The position numbers were made by a program, and so were the translations under genes. 64,000 nucleotides of DNA from Cucumis sativus (taxonomy: Eukaryota; Streptophyta; Magnoliopsida; Cucurbitales; Cucurbitaceae). The DNA lies in the NCBI RefSeq assembly GCF_000004075.3, contig NW_022279527.1, positions 43,958 to 107,957 on the forward strand. Direction: 5' to 3'. Positions 43,065 through 54,632 of the stretch are shown piece by piece; positions within the stretch are counted from its first letter, which is position 1; every line of letters starts with the position of its first letter. Below the pieces are notes generated by a model that saw nothing but the letters and a program-made list of their open reading frames with translations, searched no databases and was not told the DNA's origin.

Positions 43065-46000
43065 GAACCCAACGAATTTTGACCTAATCGGCTTAACTCT
43101 CCTACATTCTACAGGCTATTGTTGCTTCGGCCATGAGTGAATATTTTCCTACGCAAGTTCTGATATCGAAGGAACCCAACGCATTCTGACCTAATTGGCT
43201 TAACTCTTCTACTTTCAACTGGCTATTGTTGCTTCGGCCAAGAGTGAAGAGTTACCTATACAACTATCGATCCCGAAGGAACCCGACGCATTCTGACCTA
43301 ACCACTTTAACTCTCCTACTTTCTACAGAAATTGATGCTTTGGCCAAGAGTAAAAAGTTCCCTATGTGAATTCTGATACGTAAAGAACTTGATGCATTCC
43401 AACCTAACCAGCTTAACTCTCCTACTTTCTACCGTTATTGTTGCTTCAGCCAAGAGTGAAGAGTTCTCTACGCAAGCTTTGATTCTGAAGGAACCTGACG
43501 TATTCTGACCTAACTAGCTTAACTATCCAACTTTCTACAGGCTATTGTTGCTTCAACCAAGAGTGAAGAGTTCCTTATGCAATTTAGGAACCCGATGCAT
43601 TTTGACCTAACCGGCTTGACTTTCCTACTTTCTACGGCCTATTGTGGCTTCGGCGAAGTGAAAAGTTCTTTACGCAAGTTCTGAACTCAAAGGAACCCGA
43701 TGGATTTTGACCTAACCCGCTTAACTCTCCTACTTTCTACCGGCTATAGTTACTACAACCAAAAGTGAAAAGTTCCCTACGCAAGTTTTGATCCCGTAGG
43801 AACCCGATGCATTGCGACCTAATCGACTTATCTCTCTAACTTTCTATGGGCTGTTATTGCTTCATCCAAGAGTGAAGAGTACCTAATGCACGTTCATGTC
43901 TCGAAGGAACCCGATGCACTCTGACCTAATCGATTTAACTCTCCTACTTTCTATGGGTTATTATGGCTTCGACAAAGATTGAAGAGTTCTCCACACAAGT
44001 TCTGATCTCGAAGGAACCCAACACATTCTGAACTAACCAGCTTAACTCTCCTACATGCTACGGGTTATTATGGCTTCGACCAAAGAGTGAAAAGTTCTCT
44101 ACGCTAGTTTTGATCACGAAGGAACCCGATGCATTTTTGCCTAACCGACTTAACTCTCGTACTTTCTATGGGGTATTGTGGCTTTAGCCGAGAGTGAAGA
44201 GTTCCCGATAAAAGTTCTGATTCGGAAGGAACCTGACACACTTTGAGCTTTTCGGCTTAACTCTCCTACATTTTACGGGCTACTGTAGGTTCAGCCGAGA
44301 GTGAAGAGTTCACGAACAAGTTCTGATTCTAAAAGAACCCGATTCATTTTAATCAAACCAGCTTAACTCTTTTACTTTCTACGGGCTATTGTGGCTTCGG
44401 CCGAGAGTGAAGAGTTCCTCACACAAGTTCTAATCCCAAAGCAACTCGACGCATTCTAACCTAATCGGGTTAACTCTCCTACTTTCTACATGTTATTGTT
44501 GCTTCAACCATAAGTGAAGATTTCATTATGAAAGTTTTGATCCGGACGGAACCCTACGCACTCTGAGCTATCCGACTTAATTCTCCTACATTCTACAGGC
44601 TATTGTTGCTTGGTCGAGAGTGAAGAGTTCACCAACAAGTTCTGATCACGAAGGAACCAGACGCATTCTAACCTGATCGGCTTAACTCTCTTACTTTTTA
44701 TGGGCTATTGTGGCTTCGGCCGTGAGTGAAGAGTTCCGGACACAAGTTCTGATCTCAAAGGAACTCTATACATTCTGACCTAATATGCTTAACTCTTCTA
44801 CTTTTTATGGGCTATTGTTGCTTCGACCATGAGTGAAGATTTTCCTACGCAAGTTCTAATATCGACAGAACCGAATGCATTTTGACCGAACTAGCTTAAC
44901 TCTTCTACTTCCAACGACCTATTGTTGCCTCGACCAAGAGTTAAGAGTTCTATATGCAAGTTCTTATTCTGAAGGAACCCGATGCATTCTGACCCAACCG
45001 TCTTAACTCCCCTACTTTCTACGGGCTATTGTGGCTTCGACAAAGAGTGAAGAGTTCTCTAAGCAAGTTCTGATCCTAAAGGAACCCGACGCATTCTGAC
45101 CTAACCGATTTAACTCTCCTACTTTCTACGGGCTATTGTGGGTTTAGTCGAGAGTGAAGAGTTGTTGATGAAAGTACTGATCTCGAGGGAACTAGATGCA
45201 TTTTAACCTATTCGGCTTAACTCTCCTACTTTCTATGGTCTATTGTGGCTTCAACCGAGGGTGAAAAGTTCCCAACACAAGTTCTGATCTGGAAGGAACC
45301 CGACGCATTTTAACCTATTTTGCTTAGCTCTCATACTTTCTATGGGCTATTGTGGCTTCAGCTAAGAGGGAAAAGTTCCTGACACAAGTTATGATACCAA
45401 AGGAACTCGATGCATTCTAACCTAACCAGCTTAACTCTATTACTTTCTACGAGCTATTATTGCTTTGACCATGAGTGAAGATTTTCCTATGCAAGTTCTG
45501 ATATCGAAAGAACCAAATGCATTCTGACCCAACTGGCTTAACTTTTCTACTTCCAACGGGCTATTGTTGCTTCGGCCAATAGTAAAGAGTTCCCTACGAA
45601 AATTCTGATTTCAAAGGAACTCGATGCATTCTGACCTAACCGTCTTAATTCTCTTACTTTCTACAGGCTATTTTTGCTTCCACCAAGAGTTAAGGGTTCC
45701 CTACGAAAGTATTGGTCTCGATGGAACCCAATGAATTATGATTTAACCACTTTAACTCTCCTACTTTCTATAGTATTGCTTCGGCCAAGAGGGAAGAGTT
45801 CCCTATGCAAATTCTGATATTGAAGGAACCTGACACATTTTGACCTAACCAGCTTAACTCTCCTACTTTCTACAAGTTATTGTTGCTTCGGCCAAGAAAG
45901 CATTCCCTACGCAAATTTTGATCCTGAAGGAACCCGACGCATTCCGACCTAACCGGCTTAACTCTCAACCTTTTTATGGGCTATTGTTGCTTCGACCAAG

Positions 46001-47777
46001 AGTTAAGAGTTCCTATGCAAGTTCTAATATCGAAGGAACCAAATGCATTTTGACCTAACTGGCTTAACTCTCCTACTTTCTACAGGCTATTGTGGCTTTA
46101 GCCGAGAGTGAAGAGTTCCATGAAATTTCTGGTCAGGAAGGAACCCGATGCATTTTAACATATTCGGCTTAACTCTCCTACTTTCTATGGGCTATTGTGG
46201 CTTCAACTGAGAGTGAAGAGTTCCCGACACAAGTTCTGATCCCAAAGGAACTTGATGCAGTCTGACCTATCCGAGTTAATTCTCCTACTTCCTACGGGCT
46301 ATTGTTGCTTCGACCATAAGTGAAGATTTCCCTACGCAAGTTCTTATATCGAAAGATCTAAACGCATTCTCACCTAACTGGCTTAACTCTTTTACTTCCA
46401 ACGGGTTATTGAAGCTTCAGCCAAGAGTGAAGAGTTCCCTACGAAAATTTTGATCCTGAAGGAAATCGACGCATTTCTGACCTAATTGGCTTAACTATCC
46501 GACTTTGTACAGGCTCTTTTTGCTTCAGCCAAGAGTTAAGGGTTCCTTACGCAAGTATGGATCCCGAAGGAACCCGACACATTCTGATCTAACCGCTTTA
46601 ACTCTCCTACTTTCTATATGAAATTATTTCTTTGGCCAGGAGGGAAGAGTTCCCTACGAAAATTTTGATACGAAGTGAACCCGACGCATTCCGACCTAAC
46701 CAGCTTAACTCTCCTACTTTCTACGGGCTATTGTTGCTTCAGCCAAAAGTGAAGAGTTCCCTAAGCAAATTTTGATTCCGAAGAAACCGATGCATACCGA
46801 CCTAACCGGCTTAACTCCCCGACTTTCTATGCGTTATTGTTGCTTTGACTAAGAGTTAAGAGTTTCCTACGCAAGTTCTGATTCTCGAGGAACCCGATGC
46901 ATTCTAACATAAATGGCTTAACTCCCGTACTTTCTACGGGCTATTGTGGCTTCGGCCGAGAGTGAAGAGTTGTCGAAGAAGTTATGATCCCAAAGAACCC
47001 GATGCATTTTAACCTAACCGGCTTAATTCTCCTACTTTCTACGAGCTATTGTGGCTTCAATCGAGAGTCAAGAGTTCCCGACACAAGTTCTGATCCCAAA
47101 GATTTCCTTGTGCAAGTTCGGATATCTAAAGAACCAAACATGCATTCTGACCTAACTGGCTTAACTCTTCTACTTTCAACCGGCCATTGTTGCTTCGACC
47201 AAGAGTGAAGAGTTCCCTACGAAAATTTTGAACCCGAAGGAACTCGACACATTCTAAACTAATTGGCTTAACTCTTCGACTTTCTACGGGCTATTTTTGC
47301 TTCCACCAAGAGTTAAGAGTTCCCTACGCAAGTATTGATCCCGAAGGAACCCATCGCATTATGATTTAATCGCTTCAACTCACCTTCTTTCTACAGGAAA
47401 TTGTTGCTTTCACCAAGAGTGAAGAGTTCCCTACGCAAATACTAATACAGAAGGAACCCGACGCATTTCGACCTGACCAACTTATCTTTCCTACTTTCTA
47501 CAAGTTATTGTGGCTTCGGTCGAGAGTGAAGAGTTTCCTACGAAAGTTTGATCCTGAAAGAACCCAATGCATTATGACTTAATAGGCTTACCTCTCCTAC
47601 TTTCTACCAGCTATTGTAGCTTCGACCGTGAGTGAAGAGTTCTGATGCAAGTTTTGATCCCAAACGAACCCGACGCATTCTAACCTAACAAGCTTAACTC
47701 TCCTACTTTCTACGGGCTATTGTAGCTTCAGGCAAGAGTGAAAAGTTCTCTACACAAGTTCTCTACTTTCTATGGGC
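43065..47777. repeat. 107-bp satellite array, about 44 monomers
   Basis: Head-to-tail monomers of about 107 bp (anchors at 43081, 43188 and 43295 are exactly 107 apart). A typical monomer reads GAACCCGACGCATTCTGACC, TAACCGGCTTAACTCTCC, TACTTTCTACGGGCTATTGT, TGCTTCGGCCAAGAGTGAAG, AGTTCCCTACGCAAGTTCTG, ATCCCGAAG. Monomers vary by substitutions, with occasional short or fused units (for example near 45770 and 47100). Many dyads (TTCGGCC, GGCTTAACTC) but no coding function. The same repeat reappears at 63915-64000. Confidence 0.95.
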
Positions 47778-48526
47778 TTTTTATTATAAGTGTAAAGAAA
47801 TAGGTGTATGAATTGGATTGATGAACATTTTTTTGAATTTTTTTTAAGCTTAAAAGGATATTTATGGAACTTTCAATAATTCATCAATATTTTTTAAACA
47901 GAACTTTTCAATAGTTGATGATTATTTTTTAAACAAAACTTTAGCGACTTTCATCTAAAACCAAAGACAATGGTATTTTTGAACCGTTTTCGAAAGTTTA
48001 AGGGCATCTTTCAACTTTTAAAAGGAGACATTTTTGACACAAACCACTAGGGGTATTCTAACACTGACAACACTAACAACACTAACAACCCAGACTACCC
48101 ATCCCAAATTTCGAGTATTATTACAAATATGTTTTTTAACTTATGGATATGTTGAATTTTGATATTATGAAATTTTAGTAATTGATATGTGTGGTAAAAA
48201 AATTTAAGTGTTTAAGTTAATCAAGAATACACTCCGTTTACAAGGAGTACAAGGAGTCCAAGTAGATATTAGTTGTGTTTGAAAAATTATGAAAAAAAAG
48301 TCCTATTTTAAAAAAAAGTACAATCAAGTGAAATGTTACATAAACTTCACAACATAGTTAATAAGATAACACAATATTACAAGATTTTGTTTACACGTAT
48401 ACATATATATACCTCATTTTTCCCTCCTCTCAAAATACATCATGGAAAGAATAAAACAAACACAAAATCAATAACATGAGGCAAACCACAGTTTGAACCA
48501 TGCACAATGCTTCTCTTTCTAGACTT
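47778..48526. other. No gene recognised; AT-rich
   Basis: A-rich spacer after the satellite. A short ACACTAACAAC repeat lies near 48064-48092. The right end holds the 3' flank of the acidic gene fragment on the minus strand. Confidence 0.35.
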
Positions 48527-49661
48527 TTAATGCACGGTCATTCTGTTTTCCGGCACTGGTTGTAAAGCAGTTCTCACTTTCACGCCACCTCCAACAACTT
48601 TTGTGTTGATGTTATTATTTTCCATCTTCTTATGGTTAAGTTGGAGTTTTTCCTTGAACAACTTCCTCAGCTGCCTTAGGCTAGTATTATCATTCTTCAC
48701 CACTAACTGAATGAACTTTGCTTTGTTCTGTTCTTTTTCAGCTTCTTCTTCCTCAGCATCTGGGTTGTCCATTAGCAAACTAATGGTTTGTTCTTCAACG
48801 GGAGATTTGGCTTCTATTGTTGGCCTAGGGAATTGGTTTGCCAATGATTGAACTGCATTGTTGTTGGAGGATGTGATAGTGATTTCCACCAAAGCTTCCT
48901 CACATTGAACAATGGCATTTGGGATTTCTGGTTGTGAGTCGATAGCTTCGACAATTATGTCTTTAGGAAGAGTTTCTTCTTCCATTTTCCATTGGATCTT
49001 GACATCAACCAAATCATCAGAAACATTCTCGGGAACTCCTCCGTGGACTTATTGATAATTGTATCATCTTCTTCAGCTTGAACGGAACTTTTCTCCATTT
49101 TTGTTTCCTTCTTGTCTCCTTCAATGTCAGCATCTGATGCTACATTTCCGGTTGTGGGATCTGATCATTTTCATCTTGATCGTCTTTCACTTCCAAAGAT
49201 TCTTCATCACTGCTCAAGGCATCATCTCCATCAACTTCAGTTTCTTCTTCCACATTTTCGTGGGGAAGAGACAGTTCTTCAGCAGAGTTATTCACGTGTG
49301 TTTTCTTCTTCAACATCTTCTTCAATTTTATGTTTCAATTCACAGGTAGACTCATTTTGTTGAGATTCAAATTCCATACCAAATTCTTCTGCAATGCTCG
49401 ATTTGTGAACTTCAGTAACATCCAAGTCTTCAGTAGGCAGAGAAGATTTGTCAGATTCATTGATTTTCTCAGCAGAAATCTCCACAGAATCATCATCTTT
49501 CGAAACTTCATTTACTTTTTCATCTTCAGAGAAGCATTGCACATCCGAGTTAGCATGAGGTGCCTCTGTTTTAGAATCATCAACGCTCTTTGCACTAGTT
49601 ACATTTTCATCAAAAGATTTTAACAGATCATCAAGAACCATTTCTGGTTCCTTCTCTGAGA
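48527..49661 (-). pseudogene. Acidic protein C-terminal fragment, function unknown
   Basis: Left-going on the minus strand: LSEKEPEMVLDDLLKSFDEN (truncated at 49661), SDVQCFSEDEKVNEVSKDDD, ELKHKIEEDVEEEN; after a frameshift near 49290 VNNSAEELSLPHENVEEETE and EVKDDQDENDQI; a further shift near 49150; then after 49020 VDVKIQWKMEEETLPKDI, KFIQLVVKNDNTSLRQLRKL, FKEKLQLNHKK and VKVRTALQPVPENRMTV, with a TAA-side end at 48527. It is strongly acidic with a short basic, helical C-terminal motif. I do not recognise the family. At least two frameshifts show it is a relic. Its right edge is cut at the start of the DUF1338 exon duplication. Confidence 0.6.
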
Positions 49662-50110
49662 GTGCAGTAAGTGTATTGTTAGCAATGTAGTAGGCATAAG
49701 GTAGGAACAGGATGCATTTTGTGTTTTATCCATCGAAGTTTTTGGTTTATGCAACAAAACCTTAGCTTGAATTACAACTTCATATCATTTTTCCTACTGC
49801 ATTCAGGACATAATCAGAAGATACACTGAATGTTCTTGCATTGGGAAGAAGCATGCTGCTTTGGCTGGTTCTTTGGGTTCCATCGCATGGGAAAAGCCTT
49901 CACATTCAGAGTTTGAGCAATTAGCAAGGCTATTATTCTCCCATGACTCTGAAACTTATGTTATTTAGTTCACCATATTATCGTCGATAATGAACCAAAT
50001 TTCATTTCTGAATTGCGATTTGACCAAGAATTTGAAAACAAAAATGCATATTGTTTTCTTTTTTATTCTTTTCTATTGCGTATCATTTTCTATTGGTCAT
50101 TTGTTGTGCA
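49662..50110 (+). pseudogene. DUF1338 downstream exon, copy 2
   Basis: Near-identical to 37268-37705. The exon is 49807-49929 (DIIRRYTECSCIGKKHAALA, SLGSIAWEKPSHSEFEQLAR). Unlike copy 1 it runs on into a 5' flank of the 5'-fragment family at about 50095, so downstream exon and 5' repeats are physically linked here. Confidence 0.82.
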
Positions 50111-50690
50111 ATGTCTTCTTCTTAAGTCATTGGTTACTTTGTAAAGAGAAAAACAAAGTGATTTATTTCATCGTTCTACTCTTTCTACAACATTTCCGTA
50201 CAAAAACAAGAACACTGCTAACAGGTAGATCAAACTTCGCTAAAATTCGTTTCCCTTCTTGGAAGATATTCGTCCATGCCTAAACCTGCAGCTGGAAACT
50301 GATTGTTCTCGATCATGTCCAGTGTTGAACCCCCAAATGGATTGGAAGGATCAAGGGTGAAGGTTTATTTTCTTCTTATCGTTGGTTAGAGTTTTTCTTT
50401 CGTTTTCTTCTGCTTTGAGTCAATTCCATTGTTTTTTAATAATTTAAAGTTATGGGTGTGATGATCCTTTGTTAGGAACGTTTTGGCAAGACTGGAGACT
50501 GCTTATCTGAGTCGGAATCCCACTGCAAAATCATTTTGGAGCTTATTCGATCAGTTCATGTTGATACAAATTTCTCTTGATCGTAATGCATTTGGAACTT
50601 TTGGAGTATTTTTCTTCCTTCCATTTATTTTCAACTTTCAATTTCATTTTCAATTTCTGCGTATTTTTTATTCTTTCTTATGTATATTGT
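50111..50690 (+). pseudogene. DUF1338 repeat, unit 6
   Basis: The exon 1 leader is deleted (jump from CAAACTTCGCTAAAATTC to TTTCCCTTCTTGG); the remaining exon 1 runs to about 50362. Exon 2, about 50464-50605, reads RLETAYLSRNPTAKS then a 1-base loss. It resembles unit 3 in lacking the GGGAGCTGAA acceptor part. Confidence 0.78.
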
Positions 50691-51229
50691 TTTCTAATGG
50701 TCATTTGTGGTGCAAATTCTTTCCTTTTAAGTCAATGGTTATTTTGTAAATAGAAAAACAAAGTGAACCATGTCATCGTTCTACTCTTTCTACAACATTT
50801 CCATAAAGAAGCAAGAAAACAATAGTCTTTTGTGATTTAACATTCTGCCATTCGTGACGATACCCTTAAATCTCCTCACATCTTTTTTGGGGCTTGTTCG
50901 TTCGGTTCATAATGATACAAAGAACTTTTTGGGTATTTTTCTTCCTTCCATTTTTTTTCTACTTCCAATTTCATTTCCAATTTCTTGATTGAGCATTCAA
51001 TTTCAGGAAATGCACTGTATACTGTCAAAAACAAATTTCAGTTGGCAAGTGGTTTGGAATATCAGAAAAAAGTAATTGTATAGTTTATAAGGTAATTTTG
51101 AGGTGATTTAAGAAAAATTGGTTGTTCGGCAATCAATTTTTCTACATTACCTCGACTCTACCTTAATAGAGGACATGTGTGTCTTCTAGTTTCACATTAG
51201 TTGGGTCTTTCTTTTCTATTGCATATTAT
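50691..51229 (+). pseudogene. DUF1338 repeat, unit 7 (fragment) and spacer
   Basis: 5' flank (50690-50880) joined to the end of exon 2 (GGGGCTTGTTCGTTCGGTTC, about 50890-50932) and intron 2 start. Exon 1, intron 1 and most of exon 2 are deleted. From about 50990 to 51229 the sequence matches nothing I recognise, except that CATTCAATTTCAG..AA also follows unit 4. Confidence 0.7.
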
Positions 51230-51985
51230 TTTATGTTGGTGATTCGTTGTGCAATGTGTTTGTTTTAAGTCATTGGTTACTTTATAAAGAGAAATACAAA
51301 GTGAATTATTTCATCGTGTACTCTTTCTACAACATTTCCGTAAATAAGCAAGAAAACTGCAAACAGGGAGGTGAAACTTTCTTTAAAATTCAATTGGCCA
51401 TTTCTTCATTTTTGATTTAATATTTGTGTCGTGACCCTTAAATCTCCTCACAATCTCTTTGTTCTTCCAACAATCATTAAGAAAAATCCCTCGAATCTGA
51501 ACCCCATGTCTTTTCTTTTCTCCTCACCAGCTAGAATTTTGCCCACTCTCCAAACAAAATCTTTTCAACCTTATTTTTCTTTACTACCCATTTCCAAAAA
51601 TTTGATTTCCCTCCTCGAAAAATCTTCGTCCATGCAGAAACCTGCGGCTGGGAGCTGATTGTTCTCGATCAAGTCCAGTGCTGAACCCCCAAATGGATTG
51701 CAAGGATCAAAGGTTAAGGTTTATTTTTTTGTTATCGTTGGTTAGAGTTTTTGTCTTTTTTTTTTCTGCTTTGAGTTAATTTCATTGTTTTTGAAGAATT
51801 TAAAGTTGTGGGTTGTGCTGATTCTTTCTTAGGAACGTTTTGGAAAACCTGGAAACTGCAAATCTGAGATGAAATTCTACTCAAAATCCGTTTTGGAGCT
51901 TGTTCTATCTGTTCATGGTGAATCAAGTCCGTTTTGTTCTGCTTGCACTTTCATTTTGAATTTTTGCATATTTTTTATTCTTTTC
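51230..51985 (+). pseudogene. DUF1338 repeat, unit 8
   Basis: Exon 1 is 51506-51718: ATG then SFLFSSPARILPTLQTKSF, the best preserved transit peptide in the set, ending with a TGA after KPAAGS. Exon 2 starts near 51820 (ENLETANLRx). Its 3' part is replaced by a CATGGTGAATCAAGTCCG variant shared only with unit 9. Confidence 0.78.
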
Positions 51986-52840
51986 GATGTATATTGTTTT
52001 CTGATGGGCATTTAGTGTGCAATGTCTTTCTTTTAAGTCATTGGTTACTTTGTAAAGAGAAAAAAAAGTGAATTATGTCCTTGTTCTACTCTTTCTACAA
52101 CATTTACATAAAAAAGCAAAAAAACTGCTAAAACAGGCAAATCAAACTTCCTTAAGCATTCAATTGGCCATTTAGTCTTTTGGGATTTAACATTCTTCCA
52201 TTCATTTTGTTACCCTTAAATCTCTTTGTTCTTCCAACAATCATTAAGAAAAATCATTGTAAACCGAACCCCATGTGTTTCATTTTTCTCCTCATCGGCC
52301 AGGATTTTGTTTGGGGAGTTGACAAAATTCTGGCCGATGAGGAGAAAAATGAAACACATGGGGTTCGGTTTACAATTTTGTCAACTCCCCAAACAAAATT
52401 CTTTCAACCTTATTTTTCTTCACTACCAATTTCCAAAATCTTCATTTCCCTCGGAGAATCTTTGTCGATGCGAAACTTGCGGCTGGGAACCAATAGTTCT
52501 CAATCATGTCCAATGTTGAACCTCCCATTGGACGACAATGATTAAGGGTTAAGGTGGATTTTTTTGTTATCGTTGGTTAGAATTCTTGTTGTGTTTTTTT
52601 CTGCCTTGATTTAATTCCATTGTTTTTGAAGAATTTAAAGTTATAGGTTGGTGATGCATGTTGATGGGAAGCTGAATCCTTTGTTCGGAAAGTTTTGGTC
52701 AACATGGAAACTGCAAATCTGAGACAGAATTCTACGCAAAATCCGTTTTGGAGCTTGTTCTATCTGTTCATGGTGAATCAAGTCCGTTTTGTTCTGCTTG
52801 CACTTTCATTTTGAATTTTTGCATATTTTTTGTTCTTTTC
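51986..52840 (+). pseudogene. DUF1338 repeat, unit 9 (with inverted duplication)
   Basis: Exon 1 has ATG at 52273 and ends at 52553, longer than in other units because an inverted duplication is inserted within it (see 52257-52375). Exon 2, about 52666-52780, reads VNMETANLRQNSTQNPFWSL in part. It shares the CATGGTGAATC variant with unit 8, so units 8 and 9 are sisters. Confidence 0.78.
52257..52375. repeat. Inverted duplication, 54-bp arms
   Basis: Arms 52257-52310 and 52322-52375 are reverse complements with one mismatch, around an 11-bp loop. The loop and beyond (GTTTGGGGAGTTGACAAAATT) also reappear inverted at about 52374-52402, so exon 1 sequence was copied forward, back, and forward again. 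RNA from it would fold into a long hairpin. Confidence 0.92.
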
Positions 52841-53453
52841 GATGTATATTGTTTTCTAATGGGCATTTAGTGTGCAATGTTTTTCTTTTAAGTCATTGGT
52901 TACTTTGTAAAGAGGAAAAAAAGTGAACTATGTCCTCGTTCTACTCTTTCTACAACAGTTCCATAAAGAAGCAAGAAAACTGCTAAAACAGGCGGATCAA
53001 ACTTCCCTAAACATTCAATTGACCATTTAGTCTTTTGGGATTTAACATTTTTCCATTCTTTTTGTTTCCCTTAAATCTCTTCATAATCTTTTTGTTCTTC
53101 CAACAATCATTAAGAAAAATCCCCGTAAGTCGAACCCCATGTGTTCCCTTTTCTCCTCACCGGCCAGAACTTTGCCCACTCTACAAACAAAATCATTTCA
53201 ACCTTATTTTTCTTCACTACCCACTTCCAAAATTTTCATTTCCCTATGAAAATATTTTCCGATGCCGAAACTTGCGGTTGGGAACCGATTATTCTCTATC
53301 ATGTCCAATGTTGAACCTCCCAATGGATGGCAAGGATCAAGAGTTAAGGTTGATTTTTTGGTGATTGTTGGTTAGAGTTCTTGTTCTGTTTTTCTGTCTT
53401 GATTTAATTTCGTTGTTTTTGAAGAATTTAAAGTTATGGGTTGTGATGATCGT
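52841..53453 (+). pseudogene. DUF1338 repeat, unit 10
   Basis: Exon 1 is 53139-53348 (ATG CSLFSSPARTLPTLQTKSF-like leader, MPKLAVGNRLFSIMSNVEPP). Intron 1 continues to about 53447 and then gives way to a GT-rich junction (CGTGCGTGTGCG). Exon 2 is missing. This is the last unit of the series. Confidence 0.8.
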
Positions 53454-54632
53454 TCGTGCGTGTGCGAACATGTTGATTTTTTTTAGTGATGAGATTCTTC
53501 CAATTTTAAAATAATAATTTCGTTATCTTGATGTTTAAGCCATTAATGTTATTTTGAGATAAAAATAGCGAACAAGTTGATATTTTTTAATTTTGAATTC
53601 AATTAAGGTTATTTTGATACAAAATCTATGTTGAGATTCTCAAATTCTGAAAAATAATAATTTGGTTATTTTGAAATTTAAATTCAATTGGGTTATTTTG
53701 AAATTAGTAAGATTGAATAAAGTTATTAAAATATTGAATCAATTAGTTGAGTCCCAAGATATTAAAAAAAAAGTTGCAATATGGATTGATGTATATTTTT
53801 CAAGTAAAAATTAATTAAAAGCTGATAAATGACATAAATTAATTACAACGTAGAAACTAAACAATTACAGTTGGAGAAGGTGGATATTTTGTAAAATACC
53901 ATGCACGTGCAAAAAATGTTATTTGCTAAAATTCAGAAGAAAAAATAGTTTTTCCATTTTTTAAAATAACCCATAGAAAAGTTGTTATATCTCTTCGGAC
54001 AAAGAGTGTGGATCTACAGGTCCATATTCGACTTATTTTTTGTTGGTAAAATTGCATAAAACCGCATTATATTGAAATAATGACACTCTTAAACCAATAT
54101 TGATAGAAATTATAATTTAATTAATGTTTTTAAGTCAAATGAACATGATTTTTACTCCTAAACATAATTATTGTAATTGTTTTTTAATCTTAATTCATTT
54201 ACACATCTTTGTGCATATGTGTGCGTGCGCGTGTGCGTGTGGGTGAGTGTGCGTGTACGCTAGCGTGTCCGTGTGTGCGCATGTGCACGTGTGTGTGAGA
54301 CGTGTGTGCTCGTGTGCGCGTGTGCTTGTATACGAACAAGTTGATATTTCTTAATGTTGAGTTTCTTTCAATTTTAAAATAATAATTTAATTATCTTGAT
54401 ATTCAAGTCATTAATATTATTTTGAGATAAAGATATCGAACAAGTTGATATTTTTTAATTTTGAAATTCAATTAAGGTTATTTTGATACAAAATCTATCG
54501 TTGAGATTCTCAAATACTATTAAATTATAATTTTGTTATTTTGAAATTCAAATTCAATTTGGTTATTTTGAAGTTAGTAAGATTGAATAAAATTATTAAA
54601 ATGTTGATTCTCAAATTATATAAATTTGGTTA
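53454..54632. repeat. AT-rich tandem duplication with GT tract, unit 1 and start of unit 2
   Basis: Unit 1 is 53454-54338: AT-rich text (GATAAAAATAGCGAACAAG, TTAAGGTTATTTTGATACAA, GACAAAGAGTGTGGAT) ending in a GT-rich tract at 54218-54338. Unit 2 starts at 54339 with the same text and is interrupted at 54632 by a CACTA element, resuming at 56694. Each unit ends in a GT tract; a remnant GT tract also lies at its start. Confidence 0.85.

Noticed and set aside
39640-47777. CRISPR array
   Set aside because: The repeats are contiguous satellite monomers of 107-160 bp without unique spacers, in a eukaryotic context.
49059-49623. Plus-strand Phe/Ser-rich open frames
   Set aside because: Shadows of the Glu/Asp-rich minus-strand frame.
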